This document shows positions 28,255-35,775 of a stretch of 43,216 nt of DNA, piece after piece. Each line of letters opens with the position of its first letter. The stretch's first letter is position 1. The translations under genes were made by a program, and so were the position numbers. Origin of the DNA: Candidatus Solibacter usitatus (lineage in GTDB: Bacteria; Acidobacteriota; Terriglobia; Bryobacterales; Bryobacteraceae); the NCBI GenBank assembly GCA_016185465.1, contig JACPNO010000033.1:1-43216 (forward strand), written 5' to 3'. The notes under the pieces are model-generated. The model saw nothing but the letters and a program-made list of their open reading frames with translations, did no database searches and was not told the origin of the DNA.

Positions 28255-29559
28255 ATGCAGCAGGTCAATGTCGGCGTGATCGGTCTGGGCAACGTCGGGT
28301 CCGGGACGCTCGAAGTACTGGCGGAAAACGCTTCCCAGATCGCCCTCAAGCTCGGCTTTGAGCTGCGCGTGTCCACGGTGTGCAGCCGGACGGTGGAATC
28401 CAAACAGCTTCCCGCGGCGCTAGGCAAGGTGAAGCGCACCCAAGATTGGCGCGAGGTAGTGGCGGATTCTGGCGTCGATATCGTGGCCGAACTGGTCGGC
28501 GGGACATCGGTCGCACAGGAAATTATCGACGGCGCCATCGCCAACAAGAAATCGGTGGTCACCGCCAACAAAGAGCTGATGGCGTCCTGCGGCGCGCAAA
28601 TCTGGGAGCGGGCCATCGCGGCCGGCATTAACCTGGCCATGGAGGCGAGCGTTGCCGGCGGCATTCCCATTCACACCGTGCTGCGCGAAGGCATTTCGGG
28701 CGATAGAGTGGTCGCGCTCTACGGGATTTTGAACGGCACCAGCAACTACATTCTCACTGAGATAGAAAAGCGCGGCGACCCATTCGATCTGGTTCTTGCC
28801 GAAGCCCAGCAGCTAGGCTACGCCGAGGCCGATCCCTCGGCCGACATCGATGGCTACGACGCCCGCTCGAAACTGGCGATTCTGGCGGCGCTGGCTTTCG
28901 GCGAGCGCATCACGCCGGAAGATATTTTTGTCGAAGGCATCCGCCGCATTTCGCCCATGGACTTCCGCTACGCGCACCGCCTGGGCCACACCATTCGTCT
29001 GATCTGCGCGGCGCGGCAAACGCCGGACGGCCTGATTCTTTCCGTGCGGCCGGCGCTGGTGGGCGAGCGCACCATCATTGCCGGCGTGCAAGGCGCATAC
29101 AACGCCGTGTGGGTGAAAGGCCGGCACGGCGGCGACACGTTCTACTACGGGCGCGGCGCGGGGGCGCGGCCCACGGGCGTTGCAGTGGTCAGCGACCTGA
29201 TGCGGGTGGCGCGCGAGATTCGCAGCGGCAGCCCGCAGCGTGTCTCCCCGTTCGCGCATGAGCGGCTGGGCGAATACAAGCCGCTCGAAATCAGCCACGA
29301 GAAGTGCGCCTACTATTTGCGCTTCCGCGTGGATGACCGCCCCGGCATCATCGCCGCGCTCGCCGGAATTCTGGCGGATAAAGGCATCAGCCTCGATTCA
29401 GTGCTGCAGGAGCCGAGCGACAACAAACATGATTTGCCCTTCGTCATCACCCTTGAGCCGACATCGGAGCGGGCGGTGCGCGATGCGGTCGAGAAAATGT
29501 CGCGATTGGATTTCCTGCGCGAGCCGCCGCTGGCGCTGCCGATGGAGCCGCCGCTCTAA
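28255..29559 (+). CDS. hom: Homoserine dehydrogenase
   Basis: This 434-residue enzyme reduces aspartate semialdehyde to homoserine with NAD(P)H, the branch point to threonine and methionine. The N-terminal Rossmann motif is VGVIGLGNVGSGTLE (GLGNVG at 10-15). VTANKELMA and YGILNGTSNYILTEIE, then GYAEADPSADIDGYDARSKL, are family signatures covering the catalytic region. A C-terminal ACT domain (YYLRFRVDDRPGIIAALAGI) suggests feedback control by threonine. The ATG lacks a clear Shine-Dalgarno. It stands without other threonine-pathway genes, which lie outside the window. Confidence 0.96.
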   Translation: MQQVNVGVIGLGNVGSGTLEVLAENASQIALKLGFELRVSTVCSRTVESKQLPAALGKVKRTQDWREVVADSGVDIVAELVGGTSVAQEIIDGAIANKKSVVTANKELMASCGAQIWERAIAAGINLAMEASVAGGIPIHTVLREGISGDRVVALYGILNGTSNYILTEIEKRGDPFDLVLAEAQQLGYAEADPSADIDGYDARSKLAILAALAFGERITPEDIFVEGIRRISPMDFRYAHRLGHTIRLICAARQTPDGLILSVRPALVGERTIIAGVQGAYNAVWVKGRHGGDTFYYGRGAGARPTGVAVVSDLMRVAREIRSGSPQRVSPFAHERLGEYKPLEISHEKCAYYLRFRVDDRPGIIAALAGILADKGISLDSVLQEPSDNKHDLPFVITLEPTSERAVRDAVEKMSRLDFLREPPLALPMEPPL

Positions 29560-29573
29560 AAAGGAGTTTCCAA

Positions 29574-30611
29574 ATGTTTACCCGAAGGCACGTGCTGGGT
29601 TCGGCCGCTTTAGCTGCCGCGGCGGCGCAAGCGCAGGCCCGCCCCCGCAACATCGTGATCTCCAGTTGGAATGGCCTGCGCGCCACCGCCAAAGCCATGG
29701 AGTTCCTGAAGGCCGGCAAGGATACGCTCGACGCCGTGATCGCCGGCGTCAACATCAACGAACTCGATCCGGAAGACTTCACCGTCGGCTACGGTGGCCT
29801 TCCCAACGAAGAGGGCGTCGTTGAATTGGACGCGAGCGTCATGCACGGCCCCACGCGCCGCTGCGGCTCGGTCGCCGCCATTCGTAATATCAAAACGCCG
29901 TCGATCGTCGCCAGGATGGTGATGGAAGAAACCGATCACGCCATGCTGGTGGGCGATGGCGCCCTGTGATTCGCCAAGGCGTCCGGCTTTTCCGAGGACA
30001 ATCTGCTCACCGAGAAATCCCGCCTGGCGTGGATGGTGTGGAGGCGATTGGTGCGCGCCGCGGGCGGCCACAATAACTGGACAGACGGCCTGGATGCTCC
30101 CCGCTTGAAAGCGCTTTTTCCCAAAGCGGATGACGCCACGCTCGCCTGGGCGTGGAAAATGGCGCTGCATCCGCCCACCGGCACCATCAATTGCCTGGCG
30201 CTGAATGCCAAAGGTGAAATGTCCGGCGTCACCACCACCGCCGGGCTGGCTTGGAAAATTCCCGGCCGCGTGGGCGATTCTCCCATCCTGGGCGCGGGCC
30301 TCTATGTGGATCAGGAAGTAGGCGCAGCAGGCTGCACCGGGCGCGGCGAGGAAAACATTCGCGTCGCCGGCGCGCATTCGATCGTCGAAAATATGTGGCA
30401 CGGCATGACACCGAAGGATGCCATTCTGGACGCGCTCAAGCGCGTGGCGCGCAATTACGACAACGACAAGAAACGCCTCGACAAGTTCGATATCAATTTC
30501 TACGCGCTGCGCAAGGACGGCATGTACTCGGGCGGCACACTGTGGAACCCGCAGGGGCGCGCCGATGGACCGCCATTGGAATTCTGCTGCTATGGATTGC
30601 CCTCTATGTGA
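29574..30611 (+). pseudogene. Tat-exported glycosylasparaginase-family hydrolase with in-frame TGA
   Basis: One continuous frame from ATG 29574 to TGA 30609 is interrupted only by a TGA at 29967-29969 (codon 132). The protein belongs to the Ntn-hydrolase glycosylasparaginase/isoaspartyl-peptidase family, which cleaves itself to expose a catalytic Thr. The segment GTINCLALNAKGEMSGVTTT supplies Thr204 as likely nucleophile, and KIPGRVGDSPILGAGLYVD is the family signature. The start FTRRHVLGSAALAAAAAQAQA is Tat-like. AAGGAG gives an excellent ribosome-binding site. Relatives have Arg or Lys after GAL at the stop position, so a CGA-to-TGA change is likely. As read, translation would end before the nucleophile and yield an inactive fragment. 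The C-terminus overlaps the next gene. Confidence 0.8.
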
Positions 30612-30964
30612 ATGCCGACCCGAAAACCCATCGCGGTTCTTTCTTCGGCAATGCCATCGCCGACTGGACCGGCGTGGTTGTCACGGTGATCGCCACCAAA
30701 TATTTTTACGAGATCGGCTCGGCCGAGAGTCGACAGCCGGGCCGCCGGTCGCCAAACCGCTTATTCGAGATCGTTCGCGAGCATTCGCTGACTATTTTCC
30801 TGCTGCTCACGGGGATGGTTTGGGTGTGGATCTATGCGCACATGGATTCGGAAGAAAAATGGGGACAGGTTGTCGGAAACCTTGTTTCGCAGTGGACACA
30901 ACTCCTGGGTCTTATCCTCCTGACAAAAAGATTGATTGAGGACAAATCCAAGGAAAGCAGTTAA
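30542..30964 (+). CDS. Small multi-pass membrane protein, unknown function
   Basis: From GTG 30542 this frame gives 140 residues with four likely membrane helices: TAIGILLLWIALYVN, IADWTGVVVTVIATKYFY, SLTIFLLLTGMVWVWIYA and VVGNLVSQWTQLLGLILL. The tail LTKRLIEDKSKESS is charged. No family is recognised. The start is uncertain: 30542 overlaps the upstream hydrolase by 70 bases but keeps the first helix, whereas GTG 30608 overlaps only its stop and loses that helix. Neither has a strong ribosome-binding site. It ends one base from the convergent oxidoreductase gene. Confidence 0.6.
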   Translation: MEPAGARRWTAIGILLLWIALYVNADPKTHRGSFFGNAIADWTGVVVTVIATKYFYEIGSAESRQPGRRSPNRLFEIVREHSLTIFLLLTGMVWVWIYAHMDSEEKWGQVVGNLVSQWTQLLGLILLTKRLIEDKSKESS

Positions 30965-30965
30965 C

Positions 30966-32159
30966 TTACCCCCGCTCGAATTGCGGCACTTTCAACTGCT
31001 CGCCATTTTTCAGCGACGATTGATGTCCTACAATTCCCGGCACAGTCATGGCCAGGGCTTCGTACACATCGATCGCCGGCTCGCGATTCTCCACCAGCGC
31101 GTTGATGAATTCGGCGGTAAGGAACGGATGGCTGCCGCCATGCCCGCTGCCATGCCGCATCGGCTCGGGCAGCATGTCGCTCTTCCAATAATCCGGAATC
31201 GCCAGGCGCGTCATTTTGAGGTCGTTGGCTTTCCAGGTGTTGGGATGAACATCCATGTTGTACATGTACAAAGTGCCCTTTTCGCCGAACCACTGCGCGC
31301 GCTCCTCGATGGCCGCGGCCAGCCAGAAAATATTGCAGCGCGACATGTGGCCCTTGTTGGTTTCCATCAGCGACGCCTGGCAGGAGAACGGATTCTTATA
31401 CGGATTCTGGCCGCGCCCGGGCTCATCCGGCCCCCATCCCAGGCAGGAGACGCGCACAATTCGCTCGCGCGTCACGCCCACCAGAAATCCCAGCGAATGC
31501 GTGGGGTAATTCATCGGTGGCAAACCTACGCGCCAGCTGGGCGAGCCATCCGGCTCAAACAGGCGAGACTTTTTGTCCAGCGCCAGCGCCTTGCGCTCGC
31601 CGCCATCGTGATAGTACTCAAGCTCGGTGTAGAACACGTCGCCGAATCCGCCTTCGCGAAAAAGGTTGCGCGCGTAAATCGTCGGGCTGCGGTAGTAGCT
31701 GGTCTCGGCCATCATGTAGCGCAGGCCGGTTGATTCCTTCAACGCCTTGAGCTTGGCGGCATCTTCCAGGGTCATGACGGCGGGCACGGCGGAGATCACG
31801 TGCAGGCCCCGCTTCATGCACATCTCGACGTGGCGATAGTGATCGGGCGCGCCGCTGAAAATCGCCACCGCATCCAGCTTCACGGCGCGCTGCAGCATTT
31901 CCTCCAGTGAATTGAAGACATAGTCGCAGTGATAGCGGTCGCGCAGAATCTGGCGCCGCTCCGCGCGCAGATCGGTGACGCCGGCGACCGTGCAATTGGG
32001 ATGTTCGTGCCATTGGAAATCGGAGCCGAAGCCGCCGCCCACCACGCCCAGGCGAATCTTGCGGCCGTCGGATTGCGGCGCGGCCCGGCCCACCTGCATG
32101 GACAGCGCTCCGGCCGCCAGCGTCGCCGACGCGCCCAGGAATTCTCTTCGCGATGACAT
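30966..32159 (-). CDS. Gfo/Idh/MocA-family oxidoreductase, Tat-exported
   Basis: The protein has 397 residues. The N-terminus MSSRREFLGASATLAAGALS is a twin-arginine signal, so it acts in the periplasm. The Rossmann domain begins KIRLGVVGGGFGSDFQWHEH, with GVTDLRAERRQ after the second strand. The C-terminal alpha/beta domain contains FYTELEYYHDGGERKALALD and GHGGSHPFLTAEFINALVEN. Members use NAD(P) on sugars, inositols or related substrates; the substrate cannot be told from sequence. The ATG at 32159 places the RR motif correctly and is preceded by AGAGG; a start 11 codons earlier is less likely. Such Tat-borne members are numerous in Acidobacteria and Planctomycetes. Confidence 0.9.
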   Translation of the reverse strand: MSSRREFLGASATLAAGALSMQVGRAAPQSDGRKIRLGVVGGGFGSDFQWHEHPNCTVAGVTDLRAERRQILRDRYHCDYVFNSLEEMLQRAVKLDAVAIFSGAPDHYRHVEMCMKRGLHVISAVPAVMTLEDAAKLKALKESTGLRYMMAETSYYRSPTIYARNLFREGGFGDVFYTELEYYHDGGERKALALDKKSRLFEPDGSPSWRVGLPPMNYPTHSLGFLVGVTRERIVRVSCLGWGPDEPGRGQNPYKNPFSCQASLMETNKGHMSRCNIFWLAAAIEERAQWFGEKGTLYMYNMDVHPNTWKANDLKMTRLAIPDYWKSDMLPEPMRHGSGHGGSHPFLTAEFINALVENREPAIDVYEALAMTVPGIVGHQSSLKNGEQLKVPQFERG

Positions 32160-32170
32160 GTTGCCGCCTC

Positions 32171-33988
32171 TTATTGCGGCAGGAGCGTCCAATCCACCAC
32201 CACGACGGAAAACCTGCCGGTTTTCGAGCGTAGCACGATGCGGTTCCAGCCGTTCTGCGCGCTTGGGGCTTCATCCACAATCACGTCGCCGGCGCGCTGG
32301 GAATTGAACGTGTAGGTAGCCTTGTTCCAGCCGTTTTGCGCGCCCGGAGCTTCGGCGAGCGGTTTGGCGTATTGCGTGTGCGGGGTGAAGATCACGATGC
32401 CGTCGGCTGCCAGATCGCCGGGGTACACGGCGATGCGCACCGATTTTCCCGGCAGCTCGCCGGTGAGCGCTCCCGCCGAAGCTTTGCGGCCGGTGATAGT
32501 GACCGTGCCGTTCTTGGGCAGGTGCCCGGTCCAAATCAATCTGCCCACGGAAGGCGCGGCCGGCCGGGCTGGCGCGGGATTGGCGGGTAAGCTGACCGCG
32601 GGCTGCTGGATGACAGGTTTTTCCACCGGCGGTGGAGCCACCTGTTGCGGCGGCGCGGCTGATTCCGCCGGCGGCAAGCTGGACGCCGGTGCGGACGCTG
32701 GCGTCGACGCCGGAGCGGGCGCAGTCTGCTGCTGCGGCTGCGCGACTTCAGGCTGCGGAGTAATTGCGGCAGCCGGCGCGCTGGAGGAGGGCGCGCTGCC
32801 GGCGGGCAAAGCCGCGGGCAAAGCTTCAGGCTGCGCCTGGCGGGGCGCGGTATTGCGGGCAATCACCGGCTCAGGCGCTTTAGTGGGAGTAGCCGCCGGA
32901 TTTGCCGCGGCACTCGCCGGTGGAAGCGCCGATGGCCGCGCCGGCGCTTCCACCGGCTGTGGTGAGCCCGAGCCCAGCACGGAGGGCCGCAGCGGTTCCG
33001 GCGGACCCAGGAACCGCACCACTTCCTCCACCGGCGCGCCCGTGCGCGGTTGAATCTTGAGACGCACAGCCACCATGTTCGAGCGCCGCACATAGGTCAC
33101 ACTGCCCCGGCGCAGCTGATCGAGATCCAGCTCAAGCCAGGTGTTGGCGCTGCCATCGGTGATTTCGATGGCCGCGCTTTGCGCATTGCGCACCGGCCGC
33201 GCCGCTTCGTTCCAGGTGATCTGCAGTTGGCCTTCGGCATCGCGAAGCTGCAGCGCCAGCCGCTGCGAGGGCAGCAACATCCAGGTGAGCGCGCCGCCCA
33301 TTCCGATGGCGAGCGCGACCGCCAGTATCCAGCCGGCAAGCGAAGTCCAGGTGCGGGCCGGGACCGCAGGCGCCGCCGCGACCTCCACGTGCCCTGCTTC
33401 GGCGGACGGCGCTGCCGCGGGTTCCAGCTTGCGTTCCGGCAGAGCCTCGGCTGAAGACTGGCCGGCATCTGCTTCCGCCGATTCCAGCGTGAATTCGCGA
33501 TAGCTGCTCTGCTGAACCACGCCGCCTTCGCGGGAACAAAAATAGAAGCGCACGCGCGTGGGCTCGTATTCGGAGGCATGCAACAGCACGGCCACCTGTG
33601 AAGGATCGGGAAAGAAACGCGCGAAGATTTGCAGGTCGCGATCCGCCAGCGTCAGGTCGCCGTCCAATTGGGAACGGTACCAGCCCACCGGCTCAAGCCC
33701 GCGCAGCTTGCGGATTTTGGGCGACTGCTCCAAAAGATCCTGCAGCCCGCCCAAATCCTCTTCGGAAACGGCGAAATGCGGACCCAGTGAATAATTTCCA
33801 GCCAGCGGCCGAAACGTCAGGATGCGGATCTTACGCTCTTCCTGTTTACCGAAGAGTACACCCCCAACCTCGACGCCGCTAAAGCCGGACTTGGCGCCTT
33901 CGAGCGCCAGCGCCTGGATTTCCTGGATCACAGGGAGAGCGTATTCGACCACCGCGGCCTGCCTGCCGGGCCCCGCGCTACCGTCCAT
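32171..33988 (-). CDS. Membrane protein with degenerate JAB/MPN domain and Pro/Ala-rich stalk
   Basis: The protein has 605 residues from the ATG at 33988, favoured by AGGA six bases upstream; ATG 34009 and TTG 34027 are also possible. Residues 10-160 resemble a JAB/MPN (Mov34) domain: EVGGVLFG with the conserved Glu, then GWYRSQLDGDLTLADRD at about 102-118. That segment aligns with the H-x-H-x7-S-x2-D zinc motif but reads R-x-Q-x7-A-x2-D, so metal binding should be lost. A membrane helix follows at about 214-237, then a beta-rich region and a Pro/Ala/Gln-rich stalk of about 150 residues. The C-terminal domain (GRLIWTGHLPKNGTVTITGR) holds two AQNGWN repeats. It is divergent from the Ig-type surface operon. 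The JAB assignment is by eye. Confidence 0.75.
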   Translation of the reverse strand: MDGSAGPGRQAAVVEYALPVIQEIQALALEGAKSGFSGVEVGGVLFGKQEERKIRILTFRPLAGNYSLGPHFAVSEEDLGGLQDLLEQSPKIRKLRGLEPVGWYRSQLDGDLTLADRDLQIFARFFPDPSQVAVLLHASEYEPTRVRFYFCSREGGVVQQSSYREFTLESAEADAGQSSAEALPERKLEPAAAPSAEAGHVEVAAAPAVPARTWTSLAGWILAVALAIGMGGALTWMLLPSQRLALQLRDAEGQLQITWNEAARPVRNAQSAAIEITDGSANTWLELDLDQLRRGSVTYVRRSNMVAVRLKIQPRTGAPVEEVVRFLGPPEPLRPSVLGSGSPQPVEAPARPSALPPASAAANPAATPTKAPEPVIARNTAPRQAQPEALPAALPAGSAPSSSAPAAAITPQPEVAQPQQQTAPAPASTPASAPASSLPPAESAAPPQQVAPPPVEKPVIQQPAVSLPANPAPARPAAPSVGRLIWTGHLPKNGTVTITGRKASAGALTGELPGKSVRIAVYPGDLAADGIVIFTPHTQYAKPLAEAPGAQNGWNKATYTFNSQRAGDVIVDEAPSAQNGWNRIVLRSKTGRFSVVVVDWTLLPQ

Positions 33989-34141
33989 CTTGATTCCTGG
34001 GCTGGCCATAAAAGCCGTGTTTCTCAAGCTTAGACCACTTTGGGACCTCGCGGCCAGGGGTACTAAGATCGAATCGGGGGCATCCTGCGCGCTTTTTTAC
34101 GTTGCAATGTACTACACTAGTGAGCTATCTGGAGGAAACAA

Positions 34142-34759
34142 ATGGGGCCATTCACCTCCCCGATGCGCCCCCGAAGCGGAGTGTGTGGCCGCGCGGGGCT
34201 GATTTTTCTGCTGCTGTTCCACACGACCTCAGGGCAAAGCCAAACCCCAACCAGCTTGAAAGTCGTGGTTCTGGAAGGCGAAGGCGCCATTAACAATGTG
34301 AAGGACCTGCGCGCCAAGGAGCCGGTCGTCCAAGTCACTGATGAAAATGACGCCCCCGTAAAGGACGCCACCGTCACCTTCATGCTGCCCGATAGCGGCC
34401 CCAGCGGAACCTTCGGCGCAAGCGGTGCGACTTTGACCATCCAGACCGACGAGAAAGGGCAAGCCACTGGCCGGGGCCTTCGTCCCAACACCGTCACTGG
34501 ACAATTCGAAATCCGCGTGATCGCCTCGCAGGGCACGCTCACCGCGCGCGCCGCCATTACCCAGACCAATGCCGCGCCGGCTGTTGCCAAAGGCGGCTCA
34601 TCGAAAATGCTGCTGGTGCTGATCATCCTGGCCGGCGCGGTTGGCGGCGGAGCGGCCGCGGCGATGGGCGGCAAGAAATCCTCCAGCCCGGCCTCTACGC
34701 CGACTGAATCGCCTACCACGGTCACGCCGGGGACTCCTGTTATCGTGGGGCCGCGCTAG
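34142..34759 (+). CDS. Secreted Ig-like protein with C-terminal membrane helix
   Basis: The protein has 205 residues. A signal peptide lies near residues 14-32 (CGRAGLIFLLLFHTTSGQSQ). One beta-sandwich domain follows (about 37-142), with VVVLEGEGAINNVKDLRAKE, VQVTDENDAPVKDATVTF and TDEKGQATGRGLRPN, reminiscent of invasin/Big-1-type Ig folds. A glycine/alanine-rich hydrophobic segment (about 155-175) and a Ser/Thr/Pro tail end the protein, so it is probably anchored. GGAGG six to ten bases before the ATG is a strong ribosome-binding site. From memory this is a recurrent acidobacterial family without known function. It heads the surface operon, 20 bases before the next gene. Confidence 0.8.
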   Translation: MGPFTSPMRPRSGVCGRAGLIFLLLFHTTSGQSQTPTSLKVVVLEGEGAINNVKDLRAKEPVVQVTDENDAPVKDATVTFMLPDSGPSGTFGASGATLTIQTDEKGQATGRGLRPNTVTGQFEIRVIASQGTLTARAAITQTNAAPAVAKGGSSKMLLVLIILAGAVGGGAAAAMGGKKSSSPASTPTESPTTVTPGTPVIVGPR

Positions 34760-34779
34760 AGGGCGCCGGAAAGCCAATC

Positions 34780-35775
34780 ATGGAAATCCGCCTCTCAGCA
34801 ACTCTGTTTATCGTCACTGCGGTCGGCGCGCTCACCCTGAGTACCGCCGCGGCGCAATCGCCGCGGATGCGCGGCGCGCTTTCGGGTTTCGTGTTCGATC
34901 CCGACGCGCGCGGCGTGCGTCCCCTGCTGGGCATTCCAGGCGCCGCCACCATGGGCGACCCGCTGCTGGCGGGCGTCGACCTGCAAAACGCAGCCGTTTC
35001 GCCCGATGGCGATTACGCCCTTGCCATCACCAACGATGGGCGCGGACTGCTGGCGATTCTGCAACTCAGCGGGAATACATCGGTGCGCGCGCTGGGCGCC
35101 GAGACTGCGGCTGGCGACACGATTGAGTTGAGTCCGCTGGGAACCTACGCGGTGCTTTACCATCACGCTACGCAATCCCTGCAAGTGGTGAAGGGGCTGC
35201 CGGGTGCGCCGAGCTTAGGCCAGCGGATGGATGTGGCGCGCCACGGCGGGCCATTGAGCGCTTTCGCGATCAACGATCAGGGCACCGTTCTGATGGCTGC
35301 GCCGGCCGGCCAAGTCGGCCAGGTTTATGTTTTCGCAAGCGACGGCGAACCGCATTTGATTTCAACTGTGCGCCATACCGCCGATCTGGCGTTCATCAAT
35401 GCAACCGACGCCGTGCTGGCCGACGACCGCCACAACGAGGTGTACCTGTTGCGCTCCGTCACCGGCGTGACGGCCACGCTGCCGCTGGCGCGTGAAGCGC
35501 AAGGGCTGGCCCATCCGCAATCGGTCGCCGTTTCACGCGACCAGCGCACCGTTTATGTGGCCAATGCAGGATCGGCCGATATCATTGCGATCAATTTGAG
35601 CGACGGTGTCACGGCGCGCTATGCGTGTCCGTGCGCGCCGAGCGCCGTTCGTCGATTGAACGGAACGGCAGTGTTCCGCCTGACTGAACCCGACGACGGT
35701 CCGCTCTGGTTGTTCGATGGCGACTCGGCGCAGCCGCGCATCGTATTCGTACCGGCGAGTAAAGCGAAACAATGA
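34780..35775 (+). CDS. Secreted beta-propeller-like (YVTN/lactonase-type) protein
   Basis: The protein has 331 residues with a signal peptide (MEIRLSATLFIVTAVGALTL, cut near residue 26 after AAAQ). Repeated blade-like segments are seen: LQNAAVSPDGDYALAITNDG, IELSPLGTYAVLYHHATQSL, FAINDQGTVLMAAPAGQVGQ and QSVAVSRDQRTVYVANAGSA. This pattern fits a periplasmic or surface beta-propeller such as YVTN/NHL proteins; no catalytic residues are evident. The stop overlaps the start of the giant Ig-repeat gene (ATGA), so their synthesis is coupled and they probably act together. Confidence 0.82.
   Translation: MEIRLSATLFIVTAVGALTLSTAAAQSPRMRGALSGFVFDPDARGVRPLLGIPGAATMGDPLLAGVDLQNAAVSPDGDYALAITNDGRGLLAILQLSGNTSVRALGAETAAGDTIELSPLGTYAVLYHHATQSLQVVKGLPGAPSLGQRMDVARHGGPLSAFAINDQGTVLMAAPAGQVGQVYVFASDGEPHLISTVRHTADLAFINATDAVLADDRHNEVYLLRSVTGVTATLPLAREAQGLAHPQSVAVSRDQRTVYVANAGSADIIAINLSDGVTARYACPCAPSAVRRLNGTAVFRLTEPDDGPLWLFDGDSAQPRIVFVPASKAKQ

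Noticed and set aside
29967-29969. TGA as a selenocysteine codon
   Set aside because: Relatives have Arg or Lys at this position, no cysteine homologue position is known there, and no clear SECIS-type hairpin follows directly.
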